Below, piece after piece: positions 23,445-34,960 of a stretch of DNA of 64,000 bases. The number at the start of each line of letters is the position of its first letter. The first letter of the stretch is position 1. Source of the DNA: Neospora caninum Liverpool. Its lineage: Eukaryota > Apicomplexa > Conoidasida > Eucoccidiorida > Sarcocystidae. The translations under genes and the position numbers were made by a program. Where the stretch lies: NCBI RefSeq assembly GCF_000208865.1, contig NC_018395.1:1395920-1459919 (forward strand). Direction: 5' to 3'. A model generated the notes under the pieces. That model did no database searches and was not told the DNA's origin. It saw only the letters and a list, made by a program, of their open reading frames with translations.

Positions 23445-26061
23445 ATGGAGGGCTCTGTCCCAGGCGAAGGAATGCGGACCCTCATGAGTTCGGGGCTCCC
23501 CAGGGTATCCCCGTCGCGGTGTCGCGGTCTCTCCGTCCCATTCGTATGCACCCTTTCCCTCTCTTCACGGCACGGCGTCCCTCCTTCGTCTCGGAAAATC
23601 CCTCCACCTTTTTGGACGTATCGGACACTCTGTGGCCGTTCTTCCGTTACAGCCTCCGGGAAGCCTGCCGCTCCGGGCAACCTCTTCTCTTCTGCCACTG
23701 GTGACGCTTCGTCTGTCTCAACCGGAGTGCTGGCCCAACTGTCTCAGAGGCGGTTTGTGAGACCAAACCAAGGGAGGAACGATTACAAGCAAGTGGGGGG
23801 GAAGAAGCGGGGCCAAGGCGTGCAGGTGCTCCCCGAAACGATTCGACTTCTGATCGAGACGAGAAAGGCCGCTACAGCCGGCGGTCCTGTTGGGCGCCAA
23901 CCGCTTCAAGTAAGTTGTGACGGGCAGCAGAATGCATTTCGAAAAAGGGGCTGTAACTTGTTTTTCAGGAACGAGCAGAGCCACTACACTTTCCCAATAG
24001 CAGTGCGAGCTGCTCGGTTCGACAGACGACGCCGGCCTGCGTTAACATATTTATATATATAGTATCGGTCAGATATTTTTTGTGCTGGAAAGAGGGTGTT
24101 AGGCAAGAGGACTGGACAAATCAGAGTGGCATAGTGGCGACTAAAGCATCCGTATATGCACATAAACGCATCGGCGTGTGTGTACGCATTACAAATGCAC
24201 ACGGAATCTCACCCATTCAGACTCGGGAGGGTATGTCCAGTCCTAAAACCGTGCAATTTTGTACGAAGATGCATCGAGGGTTGTTCTGCTACGTGTCCAC
24301 GGTGCGTCGTAGCTATTGGAAACGCAGAAGCATGCTGAGGCAACTGGCGCATCGAGTTGGGGTCGGGACAGGCGTTTCCCCATCACCGAGGCTCTTCGCC
24401 TACCCACCGTTGCAGAAGTGAACGCTCCATGGGAGCCTTCCGGCGAAGCTAGCAAACGGTCGTCCACACGGCCTTTGCCGTCATCTGTTGGGAACGACGA
24501 AGATCAGGATTACGGCTTTTCTGACGGAGTTGCTCGCCAACAGGAACGTCTCGGGGCACTCGACAAAGTGGCGCTGCATTCCGGAGGTGAGGCAGAACCT
24601 CTGCTGGTCGAGGAGCAGTTTTACACGAGTAGCGCGTACGAAACGCTCTGTCACTTTCCGGGAGTTGAAAAGGGTTTCTAGTCTTTTTGTGCTTGAAAAG
24701 GGCGGGCTAAGTCCCACACATGCTGCGTGTGTCCCAGCCGTTTCGAGGATACATCTAAAGGTCGCCACTCTTGTGTTCCTGAAGTCGTCGCCCATTGATT
24801 CCTACGTCCCTTTTAGAGTCGTCGCTATATTTCTGGTGCGTCGCGGTTTTTGCAACAGACGCTTTGGTGTTGACCGACGAAGTGGCTGCTGGTGTGTATC
24901 TGTTCAGATATATCGCATTTGCGCGTCGACGCGACAGTTGTGGGGGCAGCTCGGTCGTTCAAGGTTGTTGGCGACGGCCGAGGCTTCACGGGATGCTCAG
25001 CTCTTCTCGAGGGTGCAGGGCCCTGTCTAGCGTCGTTCATTTCTCAACAACGCCGGCATTTCGGCGAGGAGTTGCTTCATACGCCCGTGCGCGGCGACCT
25101 GTCCAGTGCGCACATGGTGGCTGCAGCCGCTGTTCGGGCGCTCCGTCGCGGCGTTCACCTCTTCACCGCCTCCACGGTTCCCCCTCCGTTGCGTTCCTCG
25201 TCGATGGTGCCTTCCTTGGCAGAGATCGAAGAAATGCCTACTATGGAACTTTCCCAGGTTGCAGCTCGTGCCGCTGTTTTGGGTGTACGCGGAGGAGGCG
25301 CCGGAGCAAGGGGGCCGGGTATGTCTTCTACTCAGAACGGAAATGTGGGAGGCATGTCGGCTGCATCAGGTTCTGAGTCGGACGCTGGTGGGTCATATGC
25401 AGATGGTGTCAGAGACAAGGCCCTATTGCATGTTTCCGACGATAACCTGTACAAGGCTCCCCTGGATCCTTCGCAGTTGTCGCCTCCAGGAGCAGTTTTG
25501 ATTTCGCCGGGATTCAACTTGCCATCCAGTTTTCTCATTCATGTTGCAGAACCGAACGCGGTTCTGTCTAATCAGCAAATGCTCGACGCCCTGTTTCGGC
25601 AAGAGGAGCGGGAAGCGCTTCGCCGCAAAGAGAAACTCCTTTCGAGGTTCGGCACTGCTCAGGCAGCCGATGACGCAATGAGCGACGAAGAAGTTGAAGA
25701 AGACAAGGAGTTGACAGCTTCCTCTGGATCGCCGTGGCAGGATGAAAATGAGCACGGTGTGCAGAGGATGCTGTTGCTAGAAGAATGCTACATCAATGCC
25801 CTGAACGCAGCATGGGCCTTGGGAGTGCGTTCCGTTGCTCTCCCGTGTCTTGGGGCTGGCGTAGGACGGTTCCCGGTGTTCATTGCTGCGAGATGCGCTG
25901 CCAGAGGCGTGGCTAGGTGGATTGCGGAACAACGAGGGCGTGATTCACGGGGAAACACGGAGAGCGACGAGAGAACCGATTTTGAAAGGATTGTGTTTTG
26001 CACCTCGAGCGATGTTGAGTGGAACGCGCTGAGGAGAGTCATCCCACAGTTTCTCTCCTAG
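23445..26061 (+). CDS. Macro-domain (ADP-ribose-binding fold) protein
   Basis: Three exons, 23445-23909, 24313-24586 and 24908-26061, join in phases 0 and 1 to 630 residues. The start ATG has an excellent context (GCCGCCATGG). Residues 1-245 are Ser/Arg/Pro-rich with no recognised domain. Residues about 245-625 form a macro domain interrupted by low-complexity inserts. Visible blocks are GDISHLRVDATVVGAAR (family GDITxLxVDAIVNAAN), GDGRGFTG (family GGGGVDG), PPGAVLISPGFNLPSSFLIHV (family GEAVITPGYNLPAKYVIHT), LLLEECYINALNAAW, LPCLGAGVGRFP (family FPAISTGVYGFP) and a final FERIVFC strand. The Asn-Ala-Ala-Asn signature is replaced by Gly-Ala-Ala-Arg. Macro domains bind or hydrolyse ADP-ribose conjugates; loss of these Asn makes hydrolase activity doubtful, though binding may remain. 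Acidic insert DEEVEEDKE sits near residue 505. Cellular location is not evident. Confidence 0.8.
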
Positions 26062-28437
26062 TCTGGAGGCTGACCTGATCGAATGGACTCCATGCTCGTC
26101 ATGAAAACTTTTGTTGACGTTGAAACTAAGTGCCATTCCCCTATTGTGCAAGTGGGCAGCCATGGATGCAATACGCCTTCACCGAGCTTTCCGTCGTTGC
26201 CGCTTTTTTATCCGCGGTAGGTTTCCACTCTGCTCGGCGTGCATCCGACCACGCTGTGTGTAGACAGTGCGAAACGCCAAGCAGGCGAGATGCTTTGCAG
26301 GGGGTACGAGGATATCCCTGTTGATTAGTGTGACAACCACGTGATAATTAAGAGAGATATCGCTCAGCCTCTCAGTGAAACTGTAACTCTTGCGATTCTT
26401 GTGTGGAAGGGTGTTTCCTCAGAAGGGGGACAGGGAGCTACACGCAAGCATATCAAGACACGACGCGGGGAAATGGGTCTCCCTGCAGTATGTTTGTTCG
26501 GAATGGGGAGACTGTAAACGAACTAACGGGCTATGCGAAAAGTAGACAGATACAGTACTTTTTGATAAGAATAAGGGCTTGTTTTGCAAAGGGTGTTAAA
26601 AATAGAGGAAAAAAGGATGACACAGAGGAATTCGCCCGCGTGGCGGAGTCATTCGAATAGAGGGAGAAGGGTACACCTATAGCTGCAGACAGTTTTTTTC
26701 TCAGTACTCACATTTCTGCTCTGTAGATTATGTGTGGGTAAGAAACAAAGCCCGCATTCTCGAGCTTGTCATTCAGATCGCGCGAAGATGGCAGTCAAAG
26801 TAGAAGCTCCAGTGGGGTGGCCGTTCAAATGCTTGAGGACGAGCCGAGGCACATGCACTTCCCGTACCAGACTATCCCCGTCTGGCAGGCAATAAACACA
26901 AGACATGTAGTCTCTACCACTGTATGGACTCCAATACCACGGTTTTTTTCGATTTCTTTACAAGTGGGTGTACACACATTATAGAATATAGCGGTTTGCT
27001 CCTGGATGCAGCAGTACAAACTGTGCACAGAAGACTCGGTGGCGTGAAAGGAGGTGTGAGCTCGTTAGTTCCGGTTGCAGCTACGGCGGGTTGTCGTGCA
27101 GGCTTAACTCGCTGCGTCTTGACAGAAAGGATTACACAGTACAGGCTTCGTGACGAACAGGACTCGCCTCCGTTGTACGAGCGACTTCTGTGTTTTGTGA
27201 AGAGAATTGAGCCTTGATTGCACAGAGAAGGCATTGGTCTTATTACTTTCTGGTAGCCTGTTTCTTCCTCTCGTCATCTGCCTTTTAGGGTTGTAGGGAC
27301 GAGTGGAGATTATCGTAACAGTTGACCCGTTTGACAATAATCAGAAGAATAAATCGTGATGAGCAAACGTTCCCGTGTCACTCGACAAGTGCGCCATCTA
27401 GGGAGTCGACGAATCCAAAAAGCCCCGTAACGCGTGCACAGCGATTCACAAATGGGTACATGTGCGTATGGCATAACATGATTTCCCGGGTTTTCATACT
27501 ATAATTCTCCCGTTTTTATGCCGGGTCCGGAACCGGCGGACCCCCGTATTTTACCGGTTCAGTGTTTTGGACTCCCATCAGGCAACAAGTCTGGTTTTTT
27601 CGAAAAAGGGTCAAGGTGTGAATTCGTGGTTGCCACTGACAAAAGCAACCGATCTCTGACTTGAGAGATATTTTGCTGTCGGCGAGCACTTGGTTTGCCC
27701 TGTCGCTCCTTCACTCAAGCACATCTCTCGGTTGAGCTCCAATTTTTGACGTTCCCACGTTCATGAGTTTAGTAAAAAAGCAGCTTCACGTGGGCATCAC
27801 ATGTATCACTACAGATCGAAAGGAAGTCCTCTTTTCTCCGCCGGAGTCTCGTCTTTTCTTCGAGGTGTCTGTAGAGTTCTTGTCCAGAATCCGCGCCTCA
27901 ACTCAAACCTCAAGCGTCTCTGATCGCTTCACTAAACTGCTGATACGCGACAAAGCTGTGCCTGTGTATCTCGGTCGTCAGCAGGACGCGACTGCAATGA
28001 AAGTATACGGCGGTTAGTGGCATTGAAAACAACTTTAAGATCTTCTGTGGTTGCCTGCTTCTAATATTTCTTCCCGAAACTCTGCAGAGTTCACCGCAAA
28101 CAAGTAGGACGACGTTTGGCATTCGCGCCGCTGCCCCTGCAGTGTTTACATTTGGGATCTACCGTATCCGAACAGTGATCTGCGAATCTCACGTCAAAGC
28201 GTCCGCTTTAAAATTCGTTCGGCATCCAAGAGATGTATGTGTGGTGTATGTGCTGGCTTCTCTACGAACGAATTCGTAAGTAAAGCAAATTTGGTAATTT
28301 TTTGATCCTGACTAGTCATTTCATCATCTCTGAAATGACCTAGCTGCATGTGTCTGAGACAGTGTCGAATGCAGATTGACGGAGAATCCTTAGGAAAACG
28401 GAATGAATTTTCTCTCTGTCCCACATAGACTGTGACG
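26062..28437. other. Gap between the macro-domain and alpha-tubulin genes
   Basis: The interval should contain the 3' UTR of the macro gene and the promoter and 5' UTR of the tubulin gene. Only short frames without motifs were seen. Base composition is more AT-rich than further right. No RNA gene recognised. Confidence 0.45.
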
Positions 28438-31400
28438 ATGCGAGAGATCATCAGTCTGCATATTGGGCAGGCAGGCGTGCAGGTTGGGAACGCTTGCTGG
28501 TAAGTTGTTATCGGTAGGTCAGCTGAACAAACTGAACCCGTTTATCCGTCCCGCCAGCGTCACCGTTGTAGTTACATGACTGTTTCCATCCAGAAATCTC
28601 CAAAAAGCGGAAAAATGATCTCTCATTGCTCCCAACATGGTTGGCTACAGTCCACATTACTAACGTGAAGGGGTAGCAAGCAATCAAGTGCAAAAGTATC
28701 GAAGAAACTTGGGACATATATGTCTCTGTTAAACATGTGGTAGAGAGCTGGCAAGACGGGTTTAGCCTCTGCGCATCGGATTTAAAACAATACGGTCCCC
28801 CATTTAAAACGAACAGTACGCATTCGGGGACTTGCCCACGCTTTAGTGTGGTGTCATCCTTGGCATTATGTGAGAAGGCTTAAAACCGTGGGATTCTTCC
28901 TCAGTAGAAATGGAGAAAGAGCAGCCGACCGCCTCTAGCTCGAACAACACTGTCGCACAACTTCCCCTGACTGTACTACGTCAGCTATGGTTGAAGATCC
29001 GTTAGCCCCGAACGGATGTATGAACATATACGAGAGATATATCCCAACGGTCTTTTTCAGAAGTACACAATGGCATTCTACTTTTTCAGTTGGTTCTCTG
29101 AAGTCTTGTACCTCGTCCTGCTCAAAAGAAAATGATCTTTCTATTACTCTTCGGGAGTTTTCCCACTTCAAACGCAAGCAGCAAAAGAGTAGCTGTGCAT
29201 CTGGCAGTCGTGGAAGCAAAAACAATGGCACGTGTTCACACCTCCTCTATAGTTCGGTGTGTTCTCACATTCTTGCAACCCCTTCCTTCTTGGTACGCGT
29301 TCCTTCAGTTGCTTCATCAAGATGTCTTCTAGTTGTGTTCGTGCAAACAGGGAACTGTTTTGCCTGGAACACGGTATCCGTCCAGGTGGTCGGCGACTCG
29401 ATCCGGTGGACGGTGGTGAATTCGTCTCACCCGATTCCTCGTTCAACGCTTTCTTTGCAGAGACTTCGCAGAAGCAATATGTGAGCCAGAATTGGGTGAT
29501 TGAGGGTATTGCTTTCCGCAAGTCTTCTGAGGCGTGCCTGCGCTCCCCTGAACAGAAAATTGCGGAGCCGTCCTTAAGTTGTTGTACCAGAGGACAGCTT
29601 CTGCTAGGTGGTTCCGAGGGAGTACTAGCATCAAAGATTAGACGAAAATCATCTGAAAGCCCAGAAACTCTCTTTTGAGCCAGGATACTCCTCCATATTG
29701 CAGTTAAAGCAGAACAAACAGAAGTATGTAACTTCCATGCTCTCCTCTCCTGAGTGCCGCTTGCGCGGTGGCACACTTTTCCCATGACAACGGAGGCCAT
29801 CCGGAAATTCCTCGACACGAATTCGAGGAAGCGACGGTATCCGGCAGTTTTTATTTATGAAGGAATCCTGCTAGGATCACCGGTTAATGTGTGCAGGGCT
29901 GCATGTCCTGTACTTGCTGTTTTCGTCAGGTTCCGAGGTGCGTGATGGTTGATTTGGAGCCAACCGTCGTGGACGATGTTCGAAAAGGGAGCTATGGGAA
30001 ACTGTTTCATCCCGACTTCCTCTTGTCGGGAAAGGAAGATGCTGCGAACAACTTTGCCAGAGGATATTACACCGTCGGCCGAGAGATGGCTGATACAGTG
30101 ATGGATTGCATTCGTCGCCTGGCCGACAACTGCGACGGTCTTCAGGGATTCCTAGTGTTTCACGCTGTCGGCGGCGGGACTGGCAGTGGTCTCGGATGCC
30201 ACCTCATGGAAACACTGTCTGCGGAGTTCGGAAGGAAGCCAAAACTCAACTTTTGTGTTTGGCCCAGTCCGCAAGTGCGTTTCACCTCTCGAATCCTCCG
30301 ATACCGGTAGATTTCCACGAGACACACCTACCGTGAGCTCTTCAGGTGGTTGCAACTAAAACGAAAAGAGTAGAAGATGAGTTTAGATTTGGGTCACCTC
30401 GATAAAATACGCGGTTCGCGCCACATACAAGTAAAGACTACACGTATGGAAAAATATACGCGCCTCGGGTACACATGTGATAATATTTATAGATAGACGT
30501 GTGTGTTTTCGCGCTTTGGAATAAGGCTACCAAAAGTCATGCACATTTTAGACAAAGCATGGCTAATTATTCTTAGACATCTTGCTTCTCAGCTCCCGGC
30601 CTCATTGTAGCAGGTACGAGAGACGACGCTGGCGAGGGCTGGTTGTGGTTTACAAAGAAGCTTTGGTAGATATCTCAACTGGACATCAGTTCCACACAAT
30701 GTTCTGCTCTGCAGGTGTCGACGTCAGTTGTCGAGCCTTACAACGCCGTTCTGAGCTCTCACTCTCTGTTGGAGTATACCGATGTGGCGGTGATCCTGGA
30801 CAACGAGGCCGTTTATGATATATGCCGACGAAACTTGGATATACAGATCCCGTCATACTGCGACCTCAATCGAATCATCGCACAGGTCAAAAGCTAAATA
30901 AAGTATCCTCGTTAGTATAGCCGTTGCCTCTCTTACCGTTTCAAAGGGATTTATGGATGATCAGCATGTCAGTATATACATATATATATACAATATTCAT
31001 TGGTACACGTATGCGAAGATAGGCAGGTCTGTGTCCGTATTTATAGAGATCGATAAGTAGGCAAGCAAAGCTCTTCATCGGAGATTGAGGAAGGAAAAGT
31101 CCTTTTAGCAAGACAGAGTGTCGTATTTCTTAACGCAATGTTCACTCTGCGTAACGCTTGTGGTTGTTGTCAACCCTCATACCGGTGTTTGGGGAAGGCT
31201 GGGAGAAGTCTTCTGGCATCAGGCAGGAATCTGTGATTTGAAGAGCGGAAGAGGTGTTGTAAAACAGCGTGAGACAATTACTGCGAGAAAACCGTCTATA
31301 AGGAAATTGCGTATCTAACGATTCCCCACAGTCCTTTTTTTGGTCGTTCACGTGCATTGCCTCTGCACACCTCAGGTCATATCGTCGGTCACCACCTCTC

Positions 31401-32942
31401 TTCGGTTCGACGGCGCACTCAATGTGGATATGACAGAGTACCAAACGAATCTAGTGCCATATCCCCGCATTCATTTCCTGCTGACCAGTTACGCGCCACT
31501 TCTGTCCGCCAGCAAGTACAAACATGAGCAAATGAACGTCAGGGAGATCACTGTTGCTGCTTTCGAAGAAAGGAATATGATGGCCAAGTGTCGCCCCTCT
31601 ATGGGAAAATACATGGCTTGTTGTTTGATGTACAGGTAAACAGCACGTCTAGAAAAGCTGTATGCATGCAACTCGCACGAACACACACAATTTATAAATC
31701 TAGGAACATGCACGCATAAAAACATTTTTAGAGAAGGGTAGCTCGACAGATAAGCGCACGTGTTCATATATTAGTAGATATGCAACCATGTAGAAATGCA
31801 TATGCACATATATAATTGTAAGCGCTGTTGCTGTTTGCAGATGTCATGAAGAACGGAGTCAACAAGGAAGCTTAGCACGAACACCTTTGTCTGTTTTTTG
31901 TGTTTGTTCCTGTTTCGCCAGAGGAGACGTTACGCCAAAAGATGTTAATGCTGCAATGGGGACTATCAAAGCAAGGCGAGATATCAATTTCGTTGACTGG
32001 TGCCCCACCGGATTCAAAACTGGTTTAAACTACCAGCCACCTACATTCGTGCCAGACAGTCACCTGGCTGCAGCACCTCGCTCTGTTTGTATGATGAGCA
32101 ACTCCACAGCAATCAAGGAAGTTATCGACAGAATAGACACCAAGTTTGACAAAATGTATTCCAAGAGAGCCTTCGTTCACTGGTCAGTATTCTTGCCTCC
32201 TCACTGCGAGTTAGCGGAATGCTAGCACCGTTGACGTGAAAGGAAGCGAACAAGAGGAGCTGAGGAAAACCGTAGTCGAGAAAATGGTCAAAAGGGGATA
32301 CGGCGAGCATACGCCCGTGAATCCGAAAGCACGAAAAGATACACGCGCATACCTTCTCTCTCATAAACATACACGCTCATGTGCTTATGAAGAGGAAGGA
32401 CATCCTTCCACCCGATCCGACACAGCGCGTCACATACCAGTCCTTTTGCGTTGTGCCTGTGGAAGATGCACACACTAGACATCGCAGAGAAGAGTAATGT
32501 CGGAAGCGGTGTTCTGTACGAGTAAGATAGGTTACCTGTGGCTTTCCGTGTTTCAAACAACGCCCCCTTAGCGATAATTTTCTATTTCTTTCATTCAACC
32601 CACTTATATGAGCACCCGACAAGGTCCTACCTCTCTTGTTCGCATAAGAGATGGATAAGCTTGCTGCGAGAACTGGAATGTCGCCTCCTTCTATGTGCGT
32701 TTTTGCATTCACAAGCTGGATCGAAACCACCTCTGAGCACCTTTGCCCCCCAATATTTCTTTGTGTGTGTCTCACTGTCTGAGTCTCGCAGGTTCGTGGG
32801 CGAAGGTATGGAGGAGGGACAACTCACTGAAGCACGAGACGACTTGGCTGCTCTGGAGAGAGACTACGACGAGGTTGCTGCAGACACAAAGATTGATGCC
32901 GACGAAGAAGAAGATGTGAATGAGGACTCGCTCCCGAACTGA
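28438..32942 (+). CDS. Divergent alpha-tubulin isotype
   Basis: Seven exons encode 459 residues with consistent phases: 28438-28499, 29351-29480, 29930-30274, 30715-30885, 31376-31635, 31922-32182 and 32792-32942. It starts [21 protein letters not shown] and carries the GTP-binding GGGTGSG loop, the catalytic Glu region ([20 protein letters not shown]), [13 protein letters not shown] and the VGEGMEEG segment near the C-terminus, so the tubulin fold and its GTPase contacts appear intact. It differs from conventional alpha-tubulin at the luminal loop around residue 40, where the acetylatable Lys is replaced by a Gly/Arg/Asp-rich sequence. It also differs at the C-terminal tail, which is acidic but ends SLPN with no terminal Tyr. 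Coccidia have one main alpha-tubulin plus divergent isotypes (TUBA2 and TUBA3 in Toxoplasma); this is one of those, but I cannot say which. Confidence 0.93.
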
Positions 32943-34302
32943 GCCGTTTGTGGAACATCCTTAGATAAGAGCTTCCGTTTTGTTTCCGGAAAGAAACGTG
33001 GTTGTTTGAAAAAAGGCATTGCAGCTACCCTGAAAGAATAACAGGTTCGCTACCTGAGAAAAGAGAAGAAACGTTTTCAGGGTAACTCTTCTTCAATGTT
33101 TTCTTTAGTGCATTTCTCGAGGATATTCAAGTGATATTTGTGTAGTTTGTTGCTCATTACTCGATTTGCACGCACCTTTCAATCATATCGTTTTACGAAC
33201 CGCTTGCAGTCCTGTCAGGCTGGCCTTTCGTTTTTACATCGAAAGTTTGGGACAATTGTCTGTGCCCGCCGTTTGTATAATCTTCCTTTCAAAGCCCTGA
33301 TATGGACGGAAGCCCCACCTAGCACGTGGAAGGAATTTGTTAGGAATCGAGCTTTCTTGACCGTAGCCACTCACACGCTCAAAACTATAGGCCCACGCAC
33401 GTCGGTGTCTCACTCCATTCCACAGTCTGCATTCGCCCCGTACGCAGGCTCAGACCGTTGTATACGATGGGCATTTGACGACAGAAGAGACGAAAAACTC
33501 TGTAAATGTGACGCGTTCTATGTTTTCTTCTAAACCCAGCATTGAGTTCAAGTGGTCAACGTGCAAATATATCTCGTGTATACCCATGTGTGACTATGGC
33601 TTTTATGTGTGCACGCATACAGTACCTTGTCGTCAAATATCACAATGGTTTTGTTCTGGTGTCGCAAAGGTGGTGGATCCTTAAAGAGGATGATTCTGAA
33701 TCACGAAGCTGTCCAGTCCGACAAAAGCAAATGACAATATTCACAGTACGGGAACCGCTGGGAAGATCAGAGCCGGTACTACGTTCAACAACACAGTGGA
33801 CCAATAATAAACGTCTTCTTGAGCCGCTGCTTCGTCTGCCTGAAAAGACTCCCTCTTTCTGCAGTCGATACGACGGAAAAGATACCCGCATGGTGAATAG
33901 CTGAAGAATTATTATCATACACACGAGATGCAGAGAGGGAATCGGAATGGTCGTTGGCTGGTGAAGCCGAGTGACATGCAAGGCATCGTCCTGGTGACTT
34001 GTATTATTTGGGAAACTCCTTTCATCTCTTGGTAATAGTCTTAACAGGCTCAAAAATCCCATGCTCTTCACGGGGTATACTCCAGTCAGCGGCGATGTTC
34101 GTCGTCACACGCACGAACAATCAGTTTGTCTTGCAGTTGGATCTCTACGATGGAGTGGTATTGCTCTGAACAAGCAGATGGTTTCGTTTTTCAGACTCGT
34201 CTATTTGGATGTATCGAAACCAGCAATACAAAAAACACTCGCGCACCGGTGTGAGTCGCCCCCGACGACTCATTGGGTCATGGACTGGGGCCAGAGCATT
34301 GC
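32943..34302. other. Gap between convergent tubulin and small orphan genes
   Basis: The tubulin gene (+) and the small orphan (-) end towards each other here, so the interval most likely consists of their two 3' UTRs. Frames on both strands are short and without recognisable sequence. Confidence 0.4.
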
Positions 34303-34551
34303 TCAGTCCCCGAAGGCAGAGGTCACAACAAGCTCCGCGAACTTCTTGTTAACTGCTGCCAGCAGGGCAGCACTCGCAGCATCTAATGCAGGGGCCGGTT
34401 CAACAGTATATCCCGAAGGCCTCACGATGATCACGCCTTCTTGAAGAGGGTATTGCGCGTTTGCAGCGCTGATGACGGCCTCGGGTTCTGGGTGGTTTTC
34501 CTCTAAAAACGCCGCGGCTTGTTGGACAAATTGTTTCTTCGCCTGCTCCAT
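34303..34551 (-). CDS. Small orphan protein (82 aa) or terminal exon
   Basis: The frame runs 82 codons from an ATG at 34551 with G at +4; an in-frame TGA lies just upstream, so either this is the true start or the frame is a spliced last exon. The product begins MEQAKKQFVQQAAAFLEENH and continues with Ala/Glu-rich helical sequence, a short Val/Ile strand-like part (GVIIVRPSGYTV) and a second Ala-rich helix ending TSAFGD. Composition is much more protein-like than the surrounding AT-rich DNA. No signal peptide, membrane segment or known motif. It lies about 0.4 kb downstream of the three-exon orphan on the same strand, which leaves open that it belongs to an alternative transcript of that gene. 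Function unknown. Confidence 0.5.
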   Translation of the reverse strand: MEQAKKQFVQQAAAFLEENHPEPEAVISAANAQYPLQEGVIIVRPSGYTVEPAPALDAASAALLAAVNKKFAELVVTSAFGD

Positions 34552-34960
34552 ATGCACTCAGTCAGCGATAACACGGTGAAGTAACCCCGCCAGTACTTTC
34601 ATGAACTTCCTCTACGACACTGACACACGTAACACCCCATAACAGCTAACAGCTGGGCCAGAGCTCAATACAACAAAATCGTAAATACTGTGTGGCAGCC
34701 TTCCACTACAGGCTCCGATCATCCTCATCGTTTCATGAAAAAAGGCAGAAGCGTGTGATATGCCGTTGGCACTCGACGGTTTTCCATGGGTCACTAGATT
34801 TCCTCATGCTGGAGACCTTCAAAGGTAACAGCGGGAGCGCTGGTGTGCTACTTCCACTCCACCTGCGCTTGCTGATATACCTATCTCCCTGATTACCTGT
34901 TTATCTTCATTTACAAACATTCAACAAACTTAGATTGATGTACACACAAACAAACAAGGT

